This document shows positions 7,713 to 16,279 of a DNA stretch of 64,000 nt, one piece after another; the first letter of the stretch is position 1, and every line of letters begins with the position of its first letter. Below the pieces are notes generated by a model that saw only the letters and a program-made list of their open reading frames with translations, did no database searches and had not been told where the DNA came from. Source of the stretch: Pseudoalteromonas xiamenensis (GTDB taxonomy: Bacteria > Pseudomonadota > Gammaproteobacteria > Enterobacterales > Alteromonadaceae); assembly GCF_042431545.1 (NCBI RefSeq), contig NZ_JBHLYX010000002.1; one strand, given 5' to 3'. The translations under genes and the position numbers were made by a program.

Positions 7713-9494
7713 ATGCGCTCTATATACTGCGGAAAACTTAATAAATCGCATGTAGACCAACAGGTTGAATTATGTGGTTGGATCAACAAACGTCGTGACC
7801 TTGGTGGTCTTATCTTCGTAGACCTTCGCGATCGTGAAGGAATCGTGCAAGTTGTTTTCGATCCAGAAGTTGAAGGATTGATGGATAAAGCAAATGCGCT
7901 TCGTCAAGAGTTCTGTGTTCAAATTAAAGGCGTAGTCCGCGCGCGTCCAGATAGCCAAGTGAACAAAGACATGGCGACAGGCGAGGTGGAAATCCTTGGT
8001 ACTGATTTAACAATCGTGAACCGCTCAGAGCCATTACCGCTTGATTTTAACCAGCAAAACTCAGAAGAGCGTCGCTTAACATATCGCTATTTAGACCTTC
8101 GTCGCCCAGAAATGAGCGATCGCATCAAATTGCGTGCGAAAGCGAGCAGCTTCGTGCGTCGCTATCTTGATTCGAACGAGTTTCTAGATATTGAAACGCC
8201 GGTACTTACGAAAGCAACACCAGAAGGTGCGCGTGATTACTTGGTACCAAGTCGTGTTCACAAAGGTAGCTTTTACGCGTTGCCACAATCACCTCAGCTA
8301 TTTAAGCAATTGCTGATGATGTCTGGTTTCGACCGTTATTACCAAATCGTAAAATGTTTCCGTGATGAAGATTTGCGTGCTGACCGTCAACCAGAGTTCA
8401 CTCAGATCGATATCGAAACGTCATTTTTGACGTCTGATCAAGTGCGTGCAATTACGGAAAAAATGATCCGTGAAATGTGGCTTGAATTCAAAAACGTTGA
8501 TCTTGGTCAGTTCCCAGTGATGCCATACAGCGAAGCGATGAGCCGATTTGGTTCAGACAAGCCGGACCTACGTAACCCATTAGAAATTGTGGATGTCGCA
8601 GATTTAGTTAAAGACGTTGAGTTTAAAGTGCTTTCAGCGCCTGCAAATGACGAGAAGGGTCGCGTTGCTGTGATTAAAGTGCCTGGCGGCGCAGTCATGT
8701 CACGTAAACAAATCGACGACTACACCAAGTTTGTTGGTATTTACGGTGCGAAAGGTCTAGCGTGGTTAAAAGTGAACGACTTCGCACAGGGTGTGGAAGG
8801 TATTCAATCGCCAATCGCTAAATTCTTAACGGAAGATGTAATCAACGGGTTGCTTGAGCGTACTAACGCGCAAACGGGTGATATTTTGTTATTTGGCGCA
8901 GATAAGCGTAACGTTGTGAACGAAGCGTTAGGCGCATTGCGTATCAAGCTTGGCCTTGATTTTGAACTAACACGTTTGGACCAGTGGGCACCGCTTTGGG
9001 TTGTTGATTTCCCAATGTTTGAGGAAGACGACGAAGGTAACTTGCACGCTGTACACCACCCATTTACAGCGCCAAAAGGCATCACAGCCGAAGAGTTAGA
9101 AGCGAATCCTGCAAACCAGTTGTCAGACGCGTACGATATGGTATTGAATGGTTACGAAGTGGGCGGTGGTTCTGTCCGTATCCATAACAACAAAATGCAA
9201 CAGGCCGTATTCCGTATTTTGGGCATTAACGAGCAAGAACAACAAGATAAGTTTGGGTTCTTACTTGAGGCGCTGAAATATGGTACTCCACCACATGCAG
9301 GCTTAGCATTCGGTCTTGACCGTCTAGTTATGCTACTTTGTGGAACAGATAATATTCGTGATGTGATAGCGTTTCCAAAAACCACGCAAGCTTCTTGTTT
9401 GATGACAAACGCACCTAGTGTCGCAAACCCCGAAGCGTTAAAAGAATTAGCAATTGCAGTTGCGATTGCGAGTTCAGAAGACGCTGCAGAGTAA
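7713..9494 (+). CDS. aspS: aspartyl-tRNA synthetase
   Basis: Charges tRNA-Asp. 593 residues: N-terminal OB-fold anticodon-binding domain (about 1-105), class II catalytic core, and the bacterial GAD insertion (about 290-420). Motif 2 is FRDEDLRADRQPEFTQID with Arg217. Motif 3 is GLAFGLDRLVMLL with Arg537. Both numbers match the E. coli enzyme when translation starts at the ATG at 7713, which is also preceded by AGGAAGA. An in-frame ATG at 7698 is less likely. It is followed by a terminator and then ruvC. Confidence 0.98.
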   Translation: MRSIYCGKLNKSHVDQQVELCGWINKRRDLGGLIFVDLRDREGIVQVVFDPEVEGLMDKANALRQEFCVQIKGVVRARPDSQVNKDMATGEVEILGTDLTIVNRSEPLPLDFNQQNSEERRLTYRYLDLRRPEMSDRIKLRAKASSFVRRYLDSNEFLDIETPVLTKATPEGARDYLVPSRVHKGSFYALPQSPQLFKQLLMMSGFDRYYQIVKCFRDEDLRADRQPEFTQIDIETSFLTSDQVRAITEKMIREMWLEFKNVDLGQFPVMPYSEAMSRFGSDKPDLRNPLEIVDVADLVKDVEFKVLSAPANDEKGRVAVIKVPGGAVMSRKQIDDYTKFVGIYGAKGLAWLKVNDFAQGVEGIQSPIAKFLTEDVINGLLERTNAQTGDILLFGADKRNVVNEALGALRIKLGLDFELTRLDQWAPLWVVDFPMFEEDDEGNLHAVHHPFTAPKGITAEELEANPANQLSDAYDMVLNGYEVGGGSVRIHNNKMQQAVFRILGINEQEQQDKFGFLLEALKYGTPPHAGLAFGLDRLVMLLCGTDNIRDVIAFPKTTQASCLMTNAPSVANPEALKELAIAVAIASSEDAAE

Positions 9495-9512
9495 TCGAGC
9501 TAAATTCGAATA

Positions 9513-9540
9513 AAAAGGCGACGTTTAGGTCGCCTTTTTT
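9513..9540 (+). terminator. aspS terminator
   Basis: Hairpin AAAGGCGAC / GTCGCCTTT (9514-9522 with 9529-9537) runs into T residues. Confidence 0.9.
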
Positions 9541-9713
9541 GTGTCTGTGGCAAAGTTACTGGTAATTCATACAGTATTGCGGCATTATGTTTGCGAATCT
9601 TTTTAGAAGAACAACAACAAACTCGGCATCTAGAATAAGTGTTTTGTCTACAATGAAATTGGCGCATTTAGAGTCCGTTTTAGAAATACGGCATGTCGAG
9701 GTGAGAGGGTAAT

Positions 9714-10238
9714 GTGGCTATTGTACTTGGAATTGACCCAGGCTCGAGATTAACAGGTTACGGTGTAGTGTCTTATCAAGGTAATAAGTTTCAGTATCTT
9801 GGAAGTGGCTGTATCAAAGTAGGCGAGTTTGACTTTCCGACGCGTCTCAAGATGATTTATCAGGGAATCAGTCAACTCATAGAACAGTTTTCCCCTGATT
9901 CTTTCGCAATTGAACAGGTGTTCTTAGCAAGGAATCCAGATTCGGCATTGAAGCTCGGACAGGCAAGGGGGGCTGCGATAGTGGCAGCGACGGTACAAGA
10001 TCTTCCAGTGTATGAATATTCGGCTCGTCAGATAAAGCAGGCGGTTGTCGGGACCGGTGCAGCAAAGAAAGAACAAGTACAACACATGGTAAAACAGCTT
10101 TTGAAATTACCAGGTACACCCCAAGCTGATGCTGCTGATGCGCTAGCCGTTGCGATATGCCATGCGCATTCAGAACAAAGTTTGATCCGTTTGGCCGGTA
10201 GTGCCACAAAAACGGTTCGAGGCAGATTAAGACAATAA
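9714..10238 (+). CDS. ruvC: Holliday junction endonuclease RuvC
   Basis: Resolves four-way recombination junctions after RuvAB branch migration. 174 residues. The four metal-binding acidic residues are present: Asp8 (GIDPGSR), Glu67 (AIEQVF), Asp139 and Asp142 (ADAADALA). The start is GTG at 9714 with AGAGGG a few bases upstream. First gene of ruvC-ruvA-ruvB, nine bases before ruvA. The yebC gene that precedes ruvC in E. coli is not here; aspS is next upstream. Confidence 0.97.
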   Translation: MAIVLGIDPGSRLTGYGVVSYQGNKFQYLGSGCIKVGEFDFPTRLKMIYQGISQLIEQFSPDSFAIEQVFLARNPDSALKLGQARGAAIVAATVQDLPVYEYSARQIKQAVVGTGAAKKEQVQHMVKQLLKLPGTPQADAADALAVAICHAHSEQSLIRLAGSATKTVRGRLRQ

Positions 10239-10247
10239 AGGTGACAC

Positions 10248-10865
10248 ATGATTGGACGTTTGAGCGGTACATTATTAGAAAAGCAACCGCCAGAAATCTT
10301 GATTGACGTTAATGGCGTCGGCTACGAAGTATCCTTACCAATGACCTGTTTTTATGAATTACCAAAGTTAGGTGAGGTAGTTGCGGTTTATACCCATTTT
10401 GTTGTTCGAGAAGACGCGCAATTGCTTTTTGGTTTTGTTACTAAAGAGCGGCGTTCGCTGTTTCGTGAGTTGATTAAAGCAAATGGTGTCGGACCCAAGT
10501 TAGCGCTTGCGATATTGTCTGGCATGTCAGCCCAGCAGTTTGTCCAATGTGTACATAATGAAGATGCGTCAACGTTGGTTAAGATCCCTGGTGTAGGAAA
10601 GAAAACAGCAGAGCGTCTTGTACTCGAAATGAAAGATAAGCTCAAAGATTGGGGTAATGACCTACTGACGCCATTCAGTGATGATTCGATACTGCAACCA
10701 CAGGAAGATCCAACGGTTGCAAATTTACCAGAAGACGATGCAGTTGCCGCGTTGGTGGCGTTAGGTTATAAACTTACTCAGGCACAAAACGCAGTGAAAA
10801 AAGTCGCTGTAAGTGGAATGAGTACAGAAGCGATAATTAAAGACGCGTTAAAGTCGATGATGTGA
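10248..10865 (+). CDS. ruvA: Holliday junction branch migration protein RuvA
   Basis: RuvA tetramers bind the junction and load RuvB. 205 residues: an OB fold (about 1-63), tandem helix-hairpin-helix motifs (around 70-130, including IPGVGKKTAERLVLEM), an acidic linker, and the small C-terminal RuvB-binding domain (about 158-205). ATG start, seven bases between its stop and ruvB. Confidence 0.97.
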   Translation: MIGRLSGTLLEKQPPEILIDVNGVGYEVSLPMTCFYELPKLGEVVAVYTHFVVREDAQLLFGFVTKERRSLFRELIKANGVGPKLALAILSGMSAQQFVQCVHNEDASTLVKIPGVGKKTAERLVLEMKDKLKDWGNDLLTPFSDDSILQPQEDPTVANLPEDDAVAALVALGYKLTQAQNAVKKVAVSGMSTEAIIKDALKSMM

Positions 10866-10872
10866 GAGAAAA

Positions 10873-11883
10873 ATGATTGAAGCAGATCGTCTTATTGATG
10901 CCTCGATAAAAGGCCAAGAAGATATTGTAGACCGAGCGATACGGCCCAAATTATTGAGCGATTATACCGGTCAACCCCATGTTAAAAAGCAAATGGAAAT
11001 CTTCATTGAAGCCGCAAAAAGTCGCGGAGAAGCGCTCGATCACTTGCTCATTTTTGGCCCGCCGGGATTGGGAAAGACGACACTTGCAAACATTGTAGCG
11101 AACGAGCTTGAGGTGAATATCAAAACAACCTCTGGACCTGTGCTTGAAAAGGCGGGGGATTTGGCGGCGTTATTAACGAATTTAGAAGAAGGGGATGTAC
11201 TTTTTATCGACGAAATTCATCGCCTTAGTCCACAAGTTGAAGAAATTTTATATCCTGCGATGGAAGATTACCAACTTGACATCATGATCGGCGAAGGACC
11301 AGCAGCGCGCTCGATAAAGTTAGATCTTCCTCCTTTTACGCTTGTTGGCGCCACAACTCGAGCTGGTTCTCTTACTTCACCACTTCGTGATCGCTTCGGT
11401 ATCGTTCAACGTCTAGAATTTTATAATGTGGCGGATCTTACGCAAATTGTCAGCCGTTCAGCCCATTTTTTAGCATTGGAGATGAACTTAGGCGGAGCTG
11501 AAGAGGTCGCCAAACGGTCTCGTGGCACCCCACGAATTGCAAATCGCTTGCTCCGCCGTGTACGAGACTATGCTCAAGTAAAAGGCGATGGCAGTGTGAC
11601 ACAAGAAATTGCACACGCCGCTCTGGATATGGTGGATGTGGATCGCTGTGGATTCGATTATATGGATAGAAAGTATCTTCTTGCCATTATTGAGAAATTT
11701 ATGGGGGGTCCTGTTGGCCTTGATAATCTAGCCGCCGCAATAGGTGAAGAGCGAGAGACGATTGAAGATGTCATCGAGCCTTTCCTGATTCAACAAGGTT
11801 TTATTCAAAGAACGCCAAGGGGTCGTATTGTGTCCGATAGGGCGTATTTGCATTTTGATCTGCAAAAACCTGAATCCAATTAG
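10873..11883 (+). CDS. ruvB: Holliday junction DNA helicase RuvB
   Basis: AAA+ motor driving branch migration. 336 residues. Walker A FGPPGLGKTT at 61-70, Walker B FIDEIHRL at 111-118, sensor 1 GATTRAG, the arginine-finger region SPLRDRFG, and the C-terminal winged helix (about 255-336; GFIQRTPRGR). Last gene of the ruvCAB operon, followed by a hairpin. Confidence 0.98.
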   Translation: MIEADRLIDASIKGQEDIVDRAIRPKLLSDYTGQPHVKKQMEIFIEAAKSRGEALDHLLIFGPPGLGKTTLANIVANELEVNIKTTSGPVLEKAGDLAALLTNLEEGDVLFIDEIHRLSPQVEEILYPAMEDYQLDIMIGEGPAARSIKLDLPPFTLVGATTRAGSLTSPLRDRFGIVQRLEFYNVADLTQIVSRSAHFLALEMNLGGAEEVAKRSRGTPRIANRLLRRVRDYAQVKGDGSVTQEIAHAALDMVDVDRCGFDYMDRKYLLAIIEKFMGGPVGLDNLAAAIGEERETIEDVIEPFLIQQGFIQRTPRGRIVSDRAYLHFDLQKPESN

Positions 11884-11899
11884 CTGTATTTAGTATGAA

Positions 11900-11937
11900 G
11901 TAGCGCGTTTTTTCAGTGCGCTACATTCATTTCTCTT
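11900..11937 (+). terminator. probable ruvCAB terminator
   Basis: GTAGCGC (11900-11906) pairs with GCGCTAC (11918-11924), followed by the T-rich ATTCATTTCTCTT. The loop is 11 bases and the T tract is interrupted, so strength is moderate. Confidence 0.6.
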
Positions 11938-12179
11938 AATGCGCTAGTGCTAGTTTCAAATACAAAATCACTCAATGCGATTAATGAAAGATAAACCGTT
12001 AAAATTGCGAATACGCTTTATCGTTTAAAAAATCCTCTTACCTGCTTGCTTTAGCCATGCTTTTCTTCAAATTCTTTATTTATTATAACAAACAAGAATG
12101 TTTCAAACGCTATTGAATCCAAGCTGAGCAATGGACACAAAGCAAAAAGGAAGAAAACGCGAGTTGGATTAATTTGGGC

Positions 12180-12206
12180 AAAAAAAAGCCCGCAAAAAAT
12201 GCGGGC
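12180..12206 (-). terminator. strong minus-strand terminator with no protein gene upstream
   Basis: Six G/C pairs (GCCCGC with GCGGGC), a seven-base loop, and eight consecutive U on the minus strand. No minus-strand CDS ends near it. The next minus-strand gene to the right is bamD, about 8 kb away. That is why an RNA gene is proposed. Confidence 0.85.
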
Positions 12207-12355
12207 AAAACAACAAGTTGAAGGAAGTAATCCAGGGAACGAGTCAAGTTATTTTTGGTTTTATCCAAACGTAGCTCAACTCAACAATACGACAAATCAG
12301 TAATCATATTGCTAACAACTGTGCTTAGCATCAATGATGCTTGCTGCTCAGTACA
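12180..12355 (-). ncRNA. candidate small RNA (about 176 nt)
   Basis: A near-consensus minus-strand promoter (12362-12390) would start transcription near 12355. A textbook intrinsic terminator ends it: GCCCGC-loop-GCGGGC at 12188-12206 followed by eight U (12187-12180). The 5' part has a short perfect hairpin (AGCATC / GATGCT, around 12328-12342). The middle is unstructured by eye and U/A-rich, as in Hfq-dependent RNAs. No ORF longer than a few codons lies inside. I cannot match it to Spot 42, CsrB, GcvB, Qrr, GlmZ, 6S or RyhB from memory. The 3' boundary is firm; transcription itself is inferred. Confidence 0.55.
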
Positions 12356-12361
12356 GGGTGT

Positions 12362-12390
12362 ATATTACGCATCATTTCCGTATTGTTCAA
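12362..12390 (-). promoter_or_regulatory. sigma-70 promoter of the small RNA candidate
   Basis: Read on the minus strand: -35 TTGAAC (12390-12385), spacer of exactly 17 bases, -10 TAATAT (12367-12362). No minus-strand gene lies downstream before the terminator at 12206-12180. Confidence 0.55.
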
Positions 12391-12819
12391 ACTAGAAAAA
12401 TTTCTATTTCGAATTAAAAAAACTAATATCAAAAATAATGACTAATTTGCAGCTGTGAGTAAATAATAAACAAAAACAGCATTAAGGTGTTGTAAATAAA
12501 CGAAATTAACATTTGCCTAAATTTTACTCTGGATTAAAATTATTGTTGGAAAATGGTCTGACCAAAGCGAAATGTGGTAAAATATTCAGAATGAATGCAT
12601 AAAAGTAGAGTTTTATACAGATTCAGTGAATAAATAAAAGCTCGAAAACACCGTGGAGAAATATCGGCTTTTTATTCGGCGGTTGGTCGCTAAATGTTTG
12701 GAATTCACGGTATTGGCGTTGTAACGATGAGTTTGGCTGGGTAAACTAAGTGAACCTTTCATAAAGCGTTCAGTCTATTGGTTTAATATATGCCAATCAG
12801 CCTAGTAGGAGAATTATAA

Positions 12820-13524
12820 GTGGAATCTGGACTTAACTTTATCGACCTTATTCTTAAAGCCAGTTTTTTAGTACAACTCGTTATGTTGACTTTGGTCGGT
12901 CTGTCCATTGCATCTTGGGCGATTATCTTTCAAAGAAAGTCAGTTATTGGTAACGCACTAGGCAACGCAAAAAAATTCGAACAACGTTTTTGGTCAGGCA
13001 TGGAGCTAAGTAAACTTTATAACGAAGTAACGGCTCGCGATGGTCAACAAGAGGGATTAGAAGCCTTGTTCGTTGCTGGCTTTAAAGAATTCGCACGCCA
13101 TCAAAAAAACAGCATCAATGCAGCAGGCCTTATTATTGAAGGTACAAACCGTTCAATGCGTGTTGCCCTTTCAAGAGAAATTGAAAAACTAGAGTCGAGT
13201 CTCTCATTCCTCGCAACGGTCGGTTCTATAAGCCCTTATATCGGTCTTTTTGGCACGGTTTGGGGGATTATGAATGCGTTTATCGCGCTCGGTCAGGTTA
13301 AACAAGCAACCCTTCAAATGGTCGCTCCGGGTATTGCAGAAGCGCTTATCGCAACAGCAATGGGTTTGTTTGCGGCGATTCCTGCTGTGATGGCCTACAA
13401 CCGCTATGCAAAAAATGTAGAAAAGCTTGAAAATCTTTACGTCAATTTCATGGAAGAATTTGCCAACATTCTACACCGCCAAGCAGCAGCTCAAGCAGAG
13501 GCTAAGCAAAATGTACCTGCGTAA
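12820..13524 (+). CDS. tolQ: Tol-Pal system proton channel subunit TolQ
   Basis: Inner-membrane subunit of the TolQ-TolR motor that powers outer-membrane constriction at division. 234 residues with three membrane segments (about 14-35, 134-157 and 170-195). The conserved TVGSISPYIGLFGTVWGIM and ALIATAMGLFAAIPAVMAYN blocks of the TolQ/ExbB/MotA family are present. Start GTG at 12820, with AGGAG eight bases upstream. First gene of the operon; tolR overlaps its end by 14 bases. Confidence 0.97.
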   Translation: MESGLNFIDLILKASFLVQLVMLTLVGLSIASWAIIFQRKSVIGNALGNAKKFEQRFWSGMELSKLYNEVTARDGQQEGLEALFVAGFKEFARHQKNSINAAGLIIEGTNRSMRVALSREIEKLESSLSFLATVGSISPYIGLFGTVWGIMNAFIALGQVKQATLQMVAPGIAEALIATAMGLFAAIPAVMAYNRYAKNVEKLENLYVNFMEEFANILHRQAAAQAEAKQNVPA

Positions 13525-13939
13525 AAGAAGAAAACAAGTTGCGGAGATAAATGTCGTACCTTACATCGATGTTATGCTGGTATTGCTTATTATCTTTATG
13601 GCAACTGCGCCACTTATCACGCATGGTGTGAAAGTTGACTTACCAAAAATGGAAGAGTCTGACTTGGTTGACACCAAAGATTCGCCGCCGATTATTGCTT
13701 CGATTGATGCTCAAGGACGCTACTACGTCAGTGTAGGAACCGACCCTGAAAAACCAATGGATGCGGTTGAAGTTGCTGCCATCATTAAATTAAAGTTGCA
13801 ACAAAACCCAGACACACCGGTCATGATAAAAGGCGATGGGAAGGTTTCATATCAAGAAGTTTTGTTATTGATGGACTTTTTGAAAAATGCAGGTGTTCCT
13901 TCTGTGGGTCTCATGACAAAGTCGTTTGACGAGGAGTAG
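13511..13939 (+). CDS. tolR: Tol-Pal system protein TolR
   Basis: 142 residues: short cytoplasmic N-terminus, one membrane helix with the conserved Asp (INVVPYIDVMLVLLIIFM), and a periplasmic domain. It works with TolQ as the proton-driven stator. The frame opens further upstream (13427), but that extension lies wholly in tolQ. The ATG at 13511 gives the family start M-Y-L-R-K-R-R-K and a 14-base overlap with tolQ, implying translational coupling. Confidence 0.96.
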   Translation: MYLRKRRKQVAEINVVPYIDVMLVLLIIFMATAPLITHGVKVDLPKMEESDLVDTKDSPPIIASIDAQGRYYVSVGTDPEKPMDAVEVAAIIKLKLQQNPDTPVMIKGDGKVSYQEVLLLMDFLKNAGVPSVGLMTKSFDEE

Positions 13940-13942
13940 TGG

Positions 13943-14869
13943 GTGCAAAGCAGTGTTTTAAAATCAGTTGGTCTTCACGGTGCGCTTGCTGCATTGCTCT
14001 TTGTTACGGCAGATTTTCATGCACCTACACCTACTGTCATGGAAGTCGTGTTGAATCCTAATTTGCCTGAAGAAGAAAAAGTAGTAGAAGCCGTTTCGGT
14101 GGACCAAAAAGCGGTTGAAAAGAAAATTGCAGAATTAAAAGCCGAAGAACAACAGAAGAAACGGCAAGAAGAGGCGCGCATACGTGAACTCGAGCGCAGA
14201 GCTAAAGAAGCGCGAGACACTCGAGAATCTGAAGCTCGCACTATTAAAAAGCTAGAACAAGAACGCAAAGAAAAAGAAGCAGAGCGTAAAAAAGCGGAAG
14301 CTGAAGCTAAAAAAGCTAAGGCAATTGAGAAAAAACGCCGCGAAGAGGCTCTAAAGGCACAAAAAGAAAAGGACGAGGCTGAAAAAGCAGCAAAGGTCGC
14401 GGCGGACAAACGTAAACGTGAAGAAGAAGCCTTGAAAAAAGCGGAAGATTTACGCAAACAAAAAGCGGCCGAAGAAAAGCGTAAAGCAGAAGAAGCTGAA
14501 CGTCGTCGTCAACAAGCATTAGAAGAACAAATGTTGCAAGAACAACTTGCAAGAGAAGCTGCTTCTAGAGCTAAGGTTCGTCAGCAACAAGTGTTGTCTG
14601 AAGTAGATAAATACAAAGCGTTAATCATGCAACGTATACAACAAAACCTGTTAATTGATGAAAATATGAAAGGCAAAGAATGTCGATTAAATCTTCGTCT
14701 CGCGTTTAACGGGTTAGTCACTCAAGCACAGCCGTTAGGTGGGGAGACACTGGTATGTGATGCGGCGCTACGGGCAATTCGCATCGCAGAAACGTTGCCA
14801 GTTTCATCTGACAGAGACGTGTACGAGCAATTGAAGAATATTAACTTAACGATCAGACCAAGTTTTTAG
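13943..14869 (+). CDS. tolA: Tol-Pal system periplasm-spanning protein TolA
   Basis: Connects TolQR in the inner membrane to TolB/Pal at the outer membrane. 308 residues: an N-terminal membrane anchor (about 5-22), a long Ala/Glu/Lys/Arg-rich helix (about 45-215), and a C-terminal globular domain containing two cysteines (Cys-Arg-Leu-Asn and Val-Cys-Asp) likely to form the family's disulfide. Start GTG at 13943 with GAGGAG six bases upstream. The low-complexity helix produces long spurious antisense frames. Confidence 0.95.
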   Translation: MQSSVLKSVGLHGALAALLFVTADFHAPTPTVMEVVLNPNLPEEEKVVEAVSVDQKAVEKKIAELKAEEQQKKRQEEARIRELERRAKEARDTRESEARTIKKLEQERKEKEAERKKAEAEAKKAKAIEKKRREEALKAQKEKDEAEKAAKVAADKRKREEEALKKAEDLRKQKAAEEKRKAEEAERRRQQALEEQMLQEQLAREAASRAKVRQQQVLSEVDKYKALIMQRIQQNLLIDENMKGKECRLNLRLAFNGLVTQAQPLGGETLVCDAALRAIRIAETLPVSSDRDVYEQLKNINLTIRPSF

Positions 14870-14880
14870 ATAGGGTGTGT

Positions 14881-16239
14881 ATGTTTAAAAGAATAAAAGT
14901 CTTTTTACTCGCGTTTGTTGCGCTAGTTCAATGGAATGCGAACGCTGCGCTTGAAATTGTGATTACCGAAGGGGTCGATGGTGCAAGACCTATCGCAGTT
15001 GTACCTTTTCAATATCAAGGCAATGGTGTACTTCCGATGCAACCTGCCGATGTGATCGCTGCTGATTTAATGCGTAGTGGTAAATTCAAGCCGATTGCCG
15101 TTGCGGATATGCCTGAGCAGCCAAGTGCTGACGATCCTATCAATTTTGATGCATGGGTTAGTAAAGGTGTCGAAGCGATTGTAGTGGGTTCAGTATCACC
15201 GCAGCCAGGTGGTCGTTATCTTGTGAAGTACGAATTGATAGACGTCATTCGTGGACAAATTACAGGAGGTGCAACTCGTATGATGTCAAATGGCAAGTTA
15301 ATGAAAAGCCAAGACCATATACAAGAAGCACGCCAAAGTATTATTGAAGCAAACGGTTTTAGACGTTACGCCCATCGTATTAGTGATGTGGTTTATAAAG
15401 CGTTGACCGGTGAGCGTGGGGCATTCTTAACTAAAATCGCCTACGTTATTGTACGTGACCAAGACGACAAACCATATCAATTGGTTGTAGCGGATTACGA
15501 TGGCTATAACGAGCAAGTCTTACTGCGCTCAAAGGAACCATTGATGTCGCCTGCATGGTCACCTGATGGACAAAAGTTGGCGTACGTAACATTTGAAAAT
15601 CGTCAAAGCCAAATTTATATCCAAGATCTCTACACTGGGAAACGCCAACTAATAGCCTCATATCCTGGTATTAATGGCGCACCACAGTTCTCACCTGATG
15701 GTAAGCAGCTATTACTGGTATTATCAAAAGATGGTGATGGTGCAACGGAAATTTACTTGCTTGACCTTGCGACAAAGCAGGAACGTCGTTTAACACGACA
15801 CAGAAGTATTGATACAGAACCAACATGGCATCCAAATGGTAAAGATGTTGTGTTTACGTCGGAAAGGGGTGGTAATGCCCAGATTTATCAGTTAAATTTA
15901 CAAACTGGTAGGTCAAAGCGTCTGACCTTTGATGGTGATATGAACTTAGCGGGTTCAGTGACACCAGACGGTAAACAGTTGGTTATGGTAAACCGAACTT
16001 TAGGTAAGTACCACATCGCTAAAAAAGGCCTTGAAAACGGTATTTTCCAAGTATTGACTCGTACTCGACTGGATGAGTCTCCAAGTATTGCCCCCAACGG
16101 TTCAATGATCATCTACAGTACTTTGCACGAAAACAAACAGGTTTTAGCGCTGGTGTCTATGGATGGTCGTTTCAAGGCCCGTTTGCCGGTTTTGGATGGT
16201 CAAGTTAAAGCGCCTGCTTGGTCACCATTTTTAGATTAA
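14881..16239 (+). CDS. tolB: Tol-Pal system beta-propeller protein TolB
   Basis: Periplasmic partner of Pal and TolA. 452 residues from the ATG at 14881: Sec signal peptide (about 1-22, ending ANA), N-terminal domain (about 25-160), then a six-bladed propeller with repeated SPDG(K/Q) motifs (about 200-450). An in-frame GTG at 14875 is possible, but AGGG at 14872-14875 is placed better for 14881. Eleven bases after tolA. Confidence 0.97.
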   Translation: MFKRIKVFLLAFVALVQWNANAALEIVITEGVDGARPIAVVPFQYQGNGVLPMQPADVIAADLMRSGKFKPIAVADMPEQPSADDPINFDAWVSKGVEAIVVGSVSPQPGGRYLVKYELIDVIRGQITGGATRMMSNGKLMKSQDHIQEARQSIIEANGFRRYAHRISDVVYKALTGERGAFLTKIAYVIVRDQDDKPYQLVVADYDGYNEQVLLRSKEPLMSPAWSPDGQKLAYVTFENRQSQIYIQDLYTGKRQLIASYPGINGAPQFSPDGKQLLLVLSKDGDGATEIYLLDLATKQERRLTRHRSIDTEPTWHPNGKDVVFTSERGGNAQIYQLNLQTGRSKRLTFDGDMNLAGSVTPDGKQLVMVNRTLGKYHIAKKGLENGIFQVLTRTRLDESPSIAPNGSMIIYSTLHENKQVLALVSMDGRFKARLPVLDGQVKAPAWSPFLD

Positions 16240-16279
16240 ACTTTGCTGGTTAGATTTATAAGAAATAGGAATATACTCG

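Larger units (their letters stand above)
11884..12819. other. 936-base gap between ruvB and tolQ
   Basis: No credible protein-coding frame is visible. It holds the ruvCAB terminator (11900-11937), a candidate minus-strand small RNA with promoter and terminator (12180-12390), and the tolQ promoter region. An extended -10 (TGGTAAAAT, ending at 12583) and a TTTAATATAT stretch shortly before tolQ are possible plus-strand promoter elements. The ybgC gene that starts the operon in E. coli is absent. Confidence 0.7.

Noticed and set aside
9877..10272. 131-codon antisense ORF across ruvC
   Set aside because: Shadow of ruvC; the composition does not look like a protein.
12180..12355. Assignment of the small RNA to Spot 42, CsrB, GcvB, Qrr, GlmZ, 6S or RyhB
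   Set aside because: It lacks their recalled consensus: too few GGA motifs for CsrB, no paired ends for 6S, no Qrr core. I left it unnamed.
13427..13510. Upstream extension of tolR
   Set aside because: It lies inside tolQ and the added residues are unlike TolR; the ATG at 13511 fits the family.
14017..14552. Long antisense ORFs within tolA
   Set aside because: They are produced by the low-complexity Ala/Glu/Lys coding repeat of tolA, and the translations are Ser/Arg/Phe- or Leu-rich with no family resemblance.
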